Source: an uncultured Clostridia bacterium
GTDB taxonomy: Bacteria; Bacillota; Clostridia; Oscillospirales; Acutalibacteraceae
DNA: 7,775 nt
Direction of reading: 5' to 3'
Assembly (NCBI GenBank): GCA_946610835.1
Contig: CAMOCU010000038.1
Location: 1 to 7,775 of the forward strand
Shown: positions 1 to 5,767 of the stretch, one piece after another
How positions within the stretch are numbered: position 1 is the first letter of the stretch
How the letters are laid out: every line of letters begins with the position of its first letter
Translations under genes and position numbers: made by a program
Notes under the pieces: generated by a model
The model's database searches: none
What the model was told of the DNA's origin: nothing
Seen by the model: only the letters and a program-made list of their open reading frames with translations

Positions 1-606
1 CTCCCAGTTCTGGCCTGTTGCGTGAAAGATCCGCATCAGGATCGACGCGACAAAGGGCAGACCCTGCAGCAGCGACGTGCCGTACAGCGCGCCGGGTGCC
101 GGGCGCAATGCGCTGACCAGCACAAGATCCGGGTAGGGGACAGGTCTGCGGACAGGACTGCCTGCCCAGATTTCGGCGCGCACACCGTCTGCCGCACGGC
201 GCAGCTCCACGTTTTCCAGCGGAGCGTTGTACAGCCCTGCGACACGGCCGTTCTGCAGCAGTATTTCGCCCACAGCGGTGCCGCAAGTCAGCAGCTGTTC
301 CAGGTATGCGCTCAGAAAGGCGTGCACGCCGCAGCCGCATCCCGCGAGCGGAACCTGCTGCAGAAAGCGCTGCAGCGCACTGTCGGCGGCTGCGTCTTTG
401 CAGCGGGCGTCAAATCCGATGCTCAGCCGGATCAGCTTGCCGACAGCAGCGTCGAGAATCGGGACGCTGTCCCGCAGTGACGTATACAGCGCCGCGCGGC
501 AGGAAGCGCCGCTCTCCGACCAGGTAAAGGGCGGGATCTCGCTTTGCCGTGCTGCGGTCTGTACCGCCACACTTGCGGTCGTCTGTTTTTTCTTTCGGAT
601 GGACAT
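1..606 (-). CDS. Phage portal protein, N-terminal 202 residues (cut by the window edge)
   Basis: This frame is open from an ATG at 606 to the window edge with no stop; the C-terminal part lies outside. A portal protein forms the dodecameric ring at the capsid vertex through which terminase pumps DNA. Visible features are a basic start (MSIRKKKQ), a segment near residues 43-67 that resembles the early helical region of portals (SLRDSVPILDAAVGKLIRLS), and a YGTSLLQGLPF motif near residues 176-186 followed by ATGQNWE at the cut. These resemble portals of PBSX/SPP1-like Firmicutes phages as I recall them. Position supports the call most strongly: it is the gene directly after the large terminase, the standard place for a portal. 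The start is fixed by a perfect AAGGAGGT four bases upstream, with the TerL stop codon only 11 bases from the ATG. No promoter is visible, so it should be co-transcribed with terL. An unrelated head protein is possible but less likely. Confidence 0.8.
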   Translation of the reverse strand, partial: MSIRKKKQTTASVAVQTAARQSEIPPFTWSESGASCRAALYTSLRDSVPILDAAVGKLIRLSIGFDARCKDAAADSALQRFLQQVPLAGCGCGVHAFLSAYLEQLLTCGTAVGEILLQNGRVAGLYNAPLENVELRRAADGVRAEIWAGSPVRRPVPYPDLVLVSALRPAPGALYGTSLLQGLPFVASILMRIFHATGQNWE

Positions 607-610
607 GTGA

Positions 611-618
611 ACCTCCTT
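611..618 (-). promoter_or_regulatory. Ribosome binding site of the portal gene
   Basis: The minus strand reads AAGGAGGT, a full match to the anti-Shine-Dalgarno sequence, then TCAC and the portal ATG. The site touches the TGA stop of the large terminase gene (618-620), so ribosomes finishing TerL are placed directly over the portal start. It is much stronger than the site in front of terL itself. Confidence 0.85.
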
Positions 619-1904
619 CATGGGTTCTCCCGGCTGACCGACAGGGCGTAAAAATCGTCCGTCGGCGCCTCAAGGGCTGTGGTGACAAAGTAGCGCAGAT
701 CGTCCATAGCATGGTCATTTTCCTTGCGCGGAACATCTCTGGCCGTATTTTCTTCCCAGCGGTACAGCGTGAATTCGCGCAGAATGTCGCGGCACGGGGG
801 ACAAATGCGGATGCGGCCGCTTTTGAGCGCGCCGGAAACCTTGCGGATGCCGTCCAGCACATCGTTTTTTGCGCCGATGACGCGGAATTTTCCGTGGCGG
901 CGGATACATTCGATGAAGCTTGCGGCGGACGGATCGACGATCACCGACTCGATCTGCGCCGTACCGGCAAGCGCTTCGAGTGCGGTATAGTGTTCTTCGT
1001 CGGTGCGCTGCACGCCTTCGCGCCGGGAATCAAAATAGTACTCTCGCATCCTGTACCAAACGCCGTCAGTCCCGAGTCCCCACAGCCCGAAGGACGCGGG
1101 ATTGACAGTGCCGTAATCACAGGAAATGAAGCAGCGGCAGGGCGTTCCCTGCCAGGGAGTGACATGGACGGCCGGGTCAAACATCGGATAAACCAGACCC
1201 GACGCCGCCGTCCACTTGCCCAGGACAAACCGCTCGTAAAACGCGCCGGAATAGACGGTTTCGTACCGCCTTCGTATAGCGTCCGACAAAGACGGATTGT
1301 CCGCCATGGTGAAGTGCAGATACAGACAGTTTTTCTCCGCGGCTTTTTGAATCCACTCGGTATAAAACCAGTGGTACGGACTTTCCGGGTTACAGTTGAA
1401 CCACAGCTTCGCCTGCTGCAGCGAGCAGCGCGCGATGGCCTGCTCGACAAACGAGCGCGGCATCAGCGCAGCCTCATCCAGCAGCACACCGCCAAGCGTC
1501 ATGCCTTGGATCAGTGCGGCGGAGCTTTCGTCCTTGCCGCCGAAGAGGTAGAAGCGGTTCGTTCGGTTCTGCCGGCAGATCACCACCAGATTTTGCGACG
1601 TCTTTTCTGTGCATTCAAACCCCAGTTCCCGCAGCAGCGGAAGGATCGGCGTCAAAATATTACGCCGCAGGGACGTGATGGTTTTGCCGCACAGCGCGAA
1701 GGACGTGTTCTGAAACCGGTAAAACGCCCAGAATACGAACGACAGCGTCATGCAGACCGTTTTGCCGCTGCGCACCGCACCGTCACAGATGACGGCGTCG
1801 CACGCGCGGTACGGACTGTAGTCGCACCACCAGTTGAGCGTGAGTTTTTGCTTTTCGGAGAACTGTTTGAAATCGGAGAGAGGGATACGCTCACCGCCCT
1901 TCAT
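618..1904 (-). CDS. terL: Phage terminase large subunit, PBSX family (TerL)
   Basis: TerL is the ATP-driven motor and nuclease that packages phage DNA through the portal. The 428-residue length is normal for the PBSX-type family. The N-terminal ATPase domain has a Walker A (GAVRSGKT, residues 42-49), a Walker B with catalytic Glu (GVLLDEAAL, 139-147; D143, E144) and a coupling motif (FNCNPESP, 169-176). The C-terminal RNase H-like nuclease domain shows the expected acidic residues: D263 in SCDYGTVNPAS, D324 in VIVDPSAASF and D401 in DHAMDDLRY. All key residues are present, so the enzyme looks functional. The ATG at 1904 lies inside the small-subunit gene (14-base overlap) with only a poor Shine-Dalgarno match, which suggests translational coupling to terS. 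The portal gene follows 11 bases after the stop. Identification is firm; the PBSX-family assignment is from recalled motif patterns. Confidence 0.97.
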   Translation of the reverse strand: MKGGERIPLSDFKQFSEKQKLTLNWWCDYSPYRACDAVICDGAVRSGKTVCMTLSFVFWAFYRFQNTSFALCGKTITSLRRNILTPILPLLRELGFECTEKTSQNLVVICRQNRTNRFYLFGGKDESSAALIQGMTLGGVLLDEAALMPRSFVEQAIARCSLQQAKLWFNCNPESPYHWFYTEWIQKAAEKNCLYLHFTMADNPSLSDAIRRRYETVYSGAFYERFVLGKWTAASGLVYPMFDPAVHVTPWQGTPCRCFISCDYGTVNPASFGLWGLGTDGVWYRMREYYFDSRREGVQRTDEEHYTALEALAGTAQIESVIVDPSAASFIECIRRHGKFRVIGAKNDVLDGIRKVSGALKSGRIRICPPCRDILREFTLYRWEENTARDVPRKENDHAMDDLRYFVTTALEAPTDDFYALSVSRENP

Positions 1905-2367
1905 CCGATTCTTCGACCGGATCGTTTACGCTGTGCATCAGCGCCCGGTACAGCGCGCCGCCCTGCTGCGGGTCATCCCGCCGGGCAAGCTGCTCGAGAT
2001 GCTCGAGCGCCTTGAGCCGGTCAAAGAACTTGATCTCCAGCGCGCCGTCCTTCGGACGTTTGATCTCGGATACGTTGAACAGATCCAGCTGATCCAACTG
2101 TTCGGGCGGCACACTGTCAAAGAGGAGTCGCAAAGCGTCCGCTCCGGAACCGAAGGCAAGCTTGCGGTACCCGGCCAGCAGCTCGTCCTCGCGCACTGCG
2201 GGGGGCGTGCAGTTGCGAACGGCCGAGCGGATCTCTTCGCGCTGCAGCAGCCGAGCCGCTGCCTCCCGCGGGGAGACAAATCCGGCTCTGGCGGCTGCCT
2301 GCGGCGCATCCTGATCCATGGCGTAGTACAGGCAGAACAGCTTTTCTTTCCGTGTAAGACTTTTCAT
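1891..2367 (-). CDS. terS: Phage terminase small subunit, Terminase_2-like (TerS)
   Basis: TerS recognises the phage packaging site and delivers DNA to TerL. The 158-residue protein begins MKSLTRKEKLFCLYYAMDQD, then APQAAARAGFVSPREAAARLL (about residues 21-41). This is the helix-turn-helix pattern of Terminase_2 small subunits, whose usual form is LTxKQxxFCxxY...NATQAAIRAGY. The C-terminal part (about 95-127: LFNVSEIKRPKDGALEIKFF, then DRLKALEHLEQL) matches the oligomerisation region of this family. The ATG at 2367 follows a Shine-Dalgarno sequence (AAAGGAG, 2380-2386) with a slightly long 12-base gap. The stop overlaps the start of terL by 14 bases. It is the first gene of the packaging block: about 40 bases upstream is a strong terminator (2406-2453). 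I see no convincing promoter between that hairpin and the start, so how this block is transcribed is unclear. Confidence 0.92.
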   Translation of the reverse strand: MKSLTRKEKLFCLYYAMDQDAPQAAARAGFVSPREAAARLLQREEIRSAVRNCTPPAVREDELLAGYRKLAFGSGADALRLLFDSVPPEQLDQLDLFNVSEIKRPKDGALEIKFFDRLKALEHLEQLARRDDPQQGGALYRALMHSVNDPVEESDEGR

Positions 2368-2405
2368 TGTCTGCGGTCACTCCTTTCGTCCTCTCACTTT
2401 CCGAC

Positions 2406-2453
2406 AAAAAAATGCCCTTTGTTTCCCGCCATTCGGAAAACAAAGGGCATTTT
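2406..2453 (-). terminator. Strong rho-independent terminator after the DUF4474 gene
   Basis: A 16-bp perfect inverted repeat pairs 2409-2424 with 2438-2453 (core TGCCCTTTGTTT / AAACAAAGGGCA, flanked by A/T). The stem can add two C-G pairs beyond one mismatch and closes on a 7-base loop. Read on the minus strand it is followed by seven T residues (2412-2406), the normal layout for ending the transcript from the DUF4474 gene, whose stop is 50 bases upstream. On the plus strand only four T follow, so that direction would be weaker. It also shields terS from read-through from the chromosomal genes. Confidence 0.88.
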
Positions 2454-2502
2454 GTACGCAAGTTTACAATCTGTTCACTTTTTATTCATGATCTGTTTGC
2501 AA

Positions 2503-3711
2503 TTACCATTCCAGATGTACCGCCAGACCGTCAACGGTGTAAGAAACGTCGTGGCGGTAATTGTGCTCGATCGCGTCACAAAAAGCATCAAGCATCTCGA
2601 CGTCGCGCATTACGATCGTTGCATCCATCGTCAGCGAGGAAGGCTCGTATTGTTCTTTGCTCATCTTGAAACCGTTGAGCCACCAGTGCTGCACGGGGCC
2701 AAGGGACAGAATCTGTTCGTTGCCGTGCGTAATGGTCATGGACATTTCGAGCAGTTCGTCGTCCGTGGCGCAGTTGTAATACGATCCGATTCTGCCGCGC
2801 GGACGGTTGTACAGGCCGATCTCGCCGCCGTTGGTAATCAGATAGTTGCCTTTCCAAAGCTGGATCATCCAGTCCTTGCCGGCGTAGGTGAATTTGAACC
2901 GTCGTGTGGTGTAATGCCACATCCAGTTCGGGGACAGATAGCAGAAGAAATCGTAAAAGAAGCAAAAGCCGTAATTGCGCATCCATGCGTTGATCGGCGC
3001 GTAAACAAGCAGATCGTAGATCGAACAGTTGAATCCGACGGACACCATGCCGCTGCCGTCTTTGTTGTATGCTTCGCCTGTGACGGCGTTGATAAAGATT
3101 CCGGGGTGCAGTTCTTCCTGCGAGCCGTCGCGGTATGTCAGGCGCAGAATCACCTCGTGCACATCGGGATCGTTCGTCGGGATCGCAGTCACGTCGCACT
3201 GTTCCATCACGCTGAAATACACGCCGAGGAATGTGTAAAGCCCGGACAAAACGTATTTGCCCTCGCTCCAGTACTGGTCGCGCTTGTCATACATGGCGTC
3301 GCGCATTTTTTCGGTGTCGATGCCGAACACGCGCACGGTCAGTTCCGCCAGATATTTGGTTTCCGGGAGATTGGTCAGAAGTGCGAGAACATCGAGATCG
3401 GAGTTGTCTTTGATGTAATTGCAGTACTCCGTGATCTCGCCGTCTACGAGTACATTGAAATCTTGATCCGGCAGCAGCAGCGTGCCGCTGAACAACCGCA
3501 CAAAAAAGCGCATGGTGCGCATGAACGAACGAAACTGCCGGTGGGTGCTGCTTTCCTGCGCGTAGACGGAGATATACTGCTCATATTCTTGCGGGTTGGT
3601 CAACTCGTCGGCGGACAGCGGCACTTTGGGTGCGGCAAAGGCCGGCTGCGCAATTGTCACGGACAGAATAAGCGCAAGAAACGCAGAAAGAATTTTTTGT
3701 ATATGTTTCAT
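2503..3711 (-). CDS. Secreted DUF4474-domain protein of unknown function
   Basis: The 402-residue protein starts at ATG 3711, after GGGAGGAT with a short gap. An upstream in-frame ATG at 3744 would add 11 residues but has no ribosome binding site and would spoil the signal peptide. Residues 1-27 are a typical signal peptide: MKHIQK, then a hydrophobic core (ILSAFLALILSVTIA) and a likely cut after AFA (24-26). No further clear membrane helix or sortase motif is visible, so the protein is probably released or held by another partner. Residues about 225-402 match the DUF4474 pattern as I recall it: W243..YGFCFFYD, YAGKDWMIQLWKGNY (276-290), NGGEIGLYNRP (294-304), HWWLNGFKM (342-350), LTMDATIVMRDVEMLDAF (360-377). 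The region 30-225 is not recognised. The domain has no known function and I assign none. It lies 59 bases after the acyl-CoA synthetase gene on the same strand, probably in one transcript. Prophage cargo cannot be excluded, since the phage terminase follows. Confidence 0.8.
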   Translation of the reverse strand: MKHIQKILSAFLALILSVTIAQPAFAAPKVPLSADELTNPQEYEQYISVYAQESSTHRQFRSFMRTMRFFVRLFSGTLLLPDQDFNVLVDGEITEYCNYIKDNSDLDVLALLTNLPETKYLAELTVRVFGIDTEKMRDAMYDKRDQYWSEGKYVLSGLYTFLGVYFSVMEQCDVTAIPTNDPDVHEVILRLTYRDGSQEELHPGIFINAVTGEAYNKDGSGMVSVGFNCSIYDLLVYAPINAWMRNYGFCFFYDFFCYLSPNWMWHYTTRRFKFTYAGKDWMIQLWKGNYLITNGGEIGLYNRPRGRIGSYYNCATDDELLEMSMTITHGNEQILSLGPVQHWWLNGFKMSKEQYEPSSLTMDATIVMRDVEMLDAFCDAIEHNYRHDVSYTVDGLAVHLEW

Positions 3712-3723
3712 AGATCCTCCCTG

Positions 3724-3754
3724 AAAAAAAGCCGGGCACTGCAAAAAGGCGGCT
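3724..3754 (-). terminator. Possible weak terminator or attenuator between the synthetase and DUF4474 genes
   Basis: On the minus strand, AGCCG (3754-3750) can pair with CGGCT (3734-3730) across a 15-base loop, and the right arm runs into seven T residues (3730-3724). Five base pairs with a large loop is weak. The T tract ends only a few bases before the GGGAGG ribosome binding site of the DUF4474 gene. It may lower, rather than stop, transcription into that gene. A chance match is possible. Confidence 0.35.
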
Positions 3755-3770
3755 CGACTTTTTTGATGCT

Positions 3771-5495
3771 TTATTCGTCCTCCAGATTTTCCTTGCGGAA
3801 GCGCTGGATTTTCGCTGTGGTCGTTTTGATGAATTCTGTCTTGCGGATGCTGAAATGCGTGATGCGTTTGTAACCGGGTACCGCACGGTTGGCGTCGTCC
3901 ACGACCTGTTTAATGACCGACTCGACCTCCGCGTCGGTGACGTCCTGCTTGCCGAGTTTTTCTTTGATTTCGCTGTAGTTCGGGAATATTTTTGCCATAA
4001 CGGCAAGCTTGCCCTTGCGGTCTTTGCCGCCGTACACAAGCGCGTCGGAAACCTCCGAATGCCGGCCGAGATGGTATTCCAGCTCTTCGGGGAACACGTT
4101 TTTGCCATTGTCGGTGACAATGACGTTTTTGCTGCGCCCGCTGATATAGAATTGGTTTTTCTCGTTGACACGGCCGAGATCGCCCGTATGGAAGAAGCCC
4201 TCTGCGTCGATGACCTCGCGCGTTGCTTCCTCATTTTCGTAATAGCCCATCATGACCATCGGGCCGCGCACGCAGATTTCGCCCACGCCGTTTTCGTTGG
4301 GGCAGTCGATCTTGGCCTCCACACTTGGCAGCGGTTCGCCGATGGATTCGGCCAGATGCAGGCGGTCATTGTTGATGATGACGAGCGGAGAGCACTCTGT
4401 CAGCCCGTAGCCGAAAAGGATTTGGATGCCGAACGCGTCGAAATCGCGCAGGATCTGCGGATCAATCGGCGCGCCGCCGCAGATGATCAGCCGCATATGG
4501 CCGCCGAATGCTTCCTGAATTTCCTTGAAAAAGACCTTTTTCAGATCAATGCCGATCTTGGAGCCGGCTTTGCAGAGCGCTTTGCCGACCTTGAATTTCA
4601 GCTCGCCGTGCGGCTTGTCCTTGATCGCCTTGAGCAGACGGCGGTGAACCGTTTCAAGGATCAGCGGCACGCTGACGAAAATCGTGGGATTGAATTCTTT
4701 CATGTTTTTGAGCGCGTATTTGAACCCGTCGCAGAACGTGACTTTTGCGCCGCTGTACGGTGCGCAGAACATGATAATTGTATTTTCATAAGTATGGTGC
4801 AGCGGCAAAATCGACAAACCGCAGTCCTCGGGATCGATCTTGACCACCTCCATGGTGTGGATCACGTCCTGGCAGAAGTTGCGCTGGCAAAGCATAACGC
4901 CTTTGGAGGTGCCGGTTGTGCCGGATGTAAACAGCAGCGTGCACATTTTTTCCGGATCCAGCGGGACATGCAGGTATTCGTCCTTGCCGCTCTGCAGCAG
5001 CTTTCTGCCGCGGCGTACCAGCGCGTCAAAGGAAAGCACGCCGTCCGCATCCTCTTTTTGTTTGTAGCACACGAGCGTGACGCCTTCCAGTTTGTCCCTG
5101 TCGAACTTGCGCAGCATTTTGGCGTCGCAAAACAGCAGCTTTGCATTGCTCTTTTGCAGAATGCCGTAAATATCGTCCGCGGCGAGTTCTTTGTCCGTCG
5201 GCACTACGACGCATCCGCCCAGTACGATGGACATATAGCACAGGCACCATTCATAGCAGTTGTCTGCAGCAATGGCGATCCGTTCGCCGGCAAGCCCCAG
5301 ATCAAACAGCGCCGTACCCAGCGCATTGATCTCGTCGCGGTAGTCCTTGTAGGTGATGAAGTAGTGCTCGCCGTTGTCGCGATTGACTTCAAAAGCATAG
5401 CGGTCGGGATACAGTTGAACACTCATATCCATCAGTTCCCGCAGATCCCGGAACTCACGCACTTTATAAAAAGGTTTTGTCATTTTGATTGCCAT
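3771..5495 (-). CDS. Long-chain acyl-CoA synthetase (AMP-forming, AMP-binding family)
   Basis: This enzyme activates a fatty acid with ATP to an acyl-adenylate and transfers it to CoA, in the cytoplasm or at the membrane face. Residue numbers here count from the GTG at 5504. All adenylation motifs are present: the phosphate loop LLFTSGTTGTSKGVML (190-205), the ICGGAPID segment (341-348), FGYGLTECSPL (364-374), HTGDLGRV (439-446), ISGRSKNVIV (454-463) and the C-terminal catalytic lysine in TTTAKIQRF (K565). The length (574-577) suits the FadD/FAA1-like group. There is no signal peptide or membrane helix. Two starts are possible: GTG at 5504 sits only 2 bases from GGAG, while ATG at 5495 has an 11-base gap; I prefer the ATG. 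The gene has two candidate promoters upstream, is divergent from ftsK, and is followed by the DUF4474 gene. Substrate chain length cannot be read from sequence; supply of exogenous fatty acids to lipid synthesis is a reasonable inference. Confidence 0.95.
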   Translation of the reverse strand: MAIKMTKPFYKVREFRDLRELMDMSVQLYPDRYAFEVNRDNGEHYFITYKDYRDEINALGTALFDLGLAGERIAIAADNCYEWCLCYMSIVLGGCVVVPTDKELAADDIYGILQKSNAKLLFCDAKMLRKFDRDKLEGVTLVCYKQKEDADGVLSFDALVRRGRKLLQSGKDEYLHVPLDPEKMCTLLFTSGTTGTSKGVMLCQRNFCQDVIHTMEVVKIDPEDCGLSILPLHHTYENTIIMFCAPYSGAKVTFCDGFKYALKNMKEFNPTIFVSVPLILETVHRRLLKAIKDKPHGELKFKVGKALCKAGSKIGIDLKKVFFKEIQEAFGGHMRLIICGGAPIDPQILRDFDAFGIQILFGYGLTECSPLVIINNDRLHLAESIGEPLPSVEAKIDCPNENGVGEICVRGPMVMMGYYENEEATREVIDAEGFFHTGDLGRVNEKNQFYISGRSKNVIVTDNGKNVFPEELEYHLGRHSEVSDALVYGGKDRKGKLAVMAKIFPNYSEIKEKLGKQDVTDAEVESVIKQVVDDANRAVPGYKRITHFSIRKTEFIKTTTAKIQRFRKENLEDE

Positions 5496-5526
5496 ATTTC
5501 TCACATCTCCAAATTATTGCCGCTAA

Positions 5527-5555
5527 ATTATATCAAATTACGATGTTTAAAGCAA
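5527..5555 (-). promoter_or_regulatory. SigA-type promoter P1 of the acyl-CoA synthetase gene
   Basis: The minus strand reads TTGCTT (5555-5550), a 17-base spacer, then TATAAT (5532-5527). The bases TGA directly before the -10 box form an extended -10. Transcription would begin near 5520, leaving a leader of about 25 bases before the ATG at 5495. The perfect -10, optimal spacing and extended -10 make this the best minus-strand promoter in the gap. Confidence 0.75.
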
Positions 5556-5602
5556 GTGCGATTTTGCGCATCTGTTCCATTATAATCAACACAAATAAAA
5601 TT

Positions 5603-5631
5603 ATTGTACGGTAATCACATATCTTAAGCAA
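5603..5631 (-). promoter_or_regulatory. Second candidate promoter P2 of the acyl-CoA synthetase gene
   Basis: The minus strand reads TTGCTT (5631-5626), a 17-base spacer and TACAAT (5608-5603). The -35 box is identical to that of P1. Transcription would begin near 5596, giving a leader of about 100 bases. The -35 box lies between and partly over the two CTTAAG elements at 5622-5640, so a protein bound there would affect this promoter directly. Confidence 0.5.
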
Positions 5632-5640
5632 ATCTTAAGA
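5621..5640. repeat. Paired CTTAAG element, possible operator
   Basis: ATCTTAAG occurs twice (5621-5628 and 5632-5639), with the copies offset by 11 bases, about one helical turn. Because CTTAAG is its own reverse complement, the pair also forms an inverted repeat, TCTTAAG and CTTAAGA around a 5-base centre. This layout fits a dimeric or cooperatively binding regulator. It overlaps the -35 box of P2 and lies about 40 bases upstream of the ftsK -35. The region is AT-rich, so chance similarity is possible, and I do not know a regulator with this site. Confidence 0.45.
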
Positions 5641-5663
5641 ATTCTAATACAAAACAAATGTAC

Positions 5664-5679
5664 GTTTTTTGCAAAAAAC
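5664..5679. repeat. Perfect 16-bp palindrome just upstream of the ftsK promoter
   Basis: GTTTTTTGCAAAAAAC is fully self-complementary and ends two bases before the ftsK -35 box (5682). It contains two phased A/T tracts, so it may act as an UP-element-like sequence that contacts RNA polymerase alpha subunits, or as a binding site for a dimeric regulator. As a hairpin it would be almost all A-T pairs with no loop, so RNA-level function is unlikely: it lies upstream of the predicted transcript start. Confidence 0.5.
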
Positions 5680-5681
5680 TC

Positions 5682-5710
5682 TTGCTATATCTGTATAGAA
5701 ATGGTATACT
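5682..5710 (+). promoter_or_regulatory. SigA-type promoter of the ftsK gene
   Basis: TTGCTA (5682-5687), a 17-base spacer and TATACT (5705-5710), with TGG directly before the -10 box as an extended -10. Transcription would start near 5717, giving a leader of about 50 bases before the ATG at 5768. It points away from the minus-strand promoters, so the gap is a true divergent promoter region. Confidence 0.8.
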
Positions 5711-5767
5711 TCTGTTTAGAATGGAAAGTTTCGACTTGGACTTGTGAACCGTACAGAGAGGGTAGAC

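Noticed and set aside
22..480. 152-codon open frame on the plus strand opposite the portal gene
   Set aside because: The minus frame is open across the whole segment, has a perfect ribosome binding site and follows terL; the plus frame is its shadow.
549..2015. Long open frame on the plus strand opposite terL and part of terS (488 codons)
   Set aside because: It is in exact antisense codon register with terL, which has all terminase motifs and conserved organisation. The antisense product has no recognisable domain, and the start has no supporting ribosome binding site. It is explained by lack of TTA/CTA/TCA codons.
2117..2461. Small minus-strand frame (114 codons) starting inside the terminator hairpin and overlapping terS
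   Set aside because: It starts in the hairpin, overlaps terS in another frame, and has no ribosome binding site or recognisable product.
1834..3873. 679-codon open frame on the plus strand across terS, the terminator hairpin and the DUF4474 gene
   Set aside because: It runs through two genes of different origin and a terminator, in register with both by chance. Its product is low-complexity antisense translation with no domain.
5556..5570. Short TGCG/CGCA stem in the leader of the synthetase gene as a possible riboswitch
   Set aside because: Four base pairs in a roughly 100-base leader is too little structure, and no known riboswitch core is visible.
5579..5584. A TATAAT on the minus strand between P1 and P2
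   Set aside because: No TTG-containing -35 box occurs at 16-18 bases, and no extended -10 is present. P1 and P2 are better matches.
3855..5585. 576-codon open frame on the plus strand opposite the acyl-CoA synthetase
   Set aside because: The minus-strand frame carries every adenylation motif. The plus-strand frame is a codon-register shadow and even extends over the P1 promoter.
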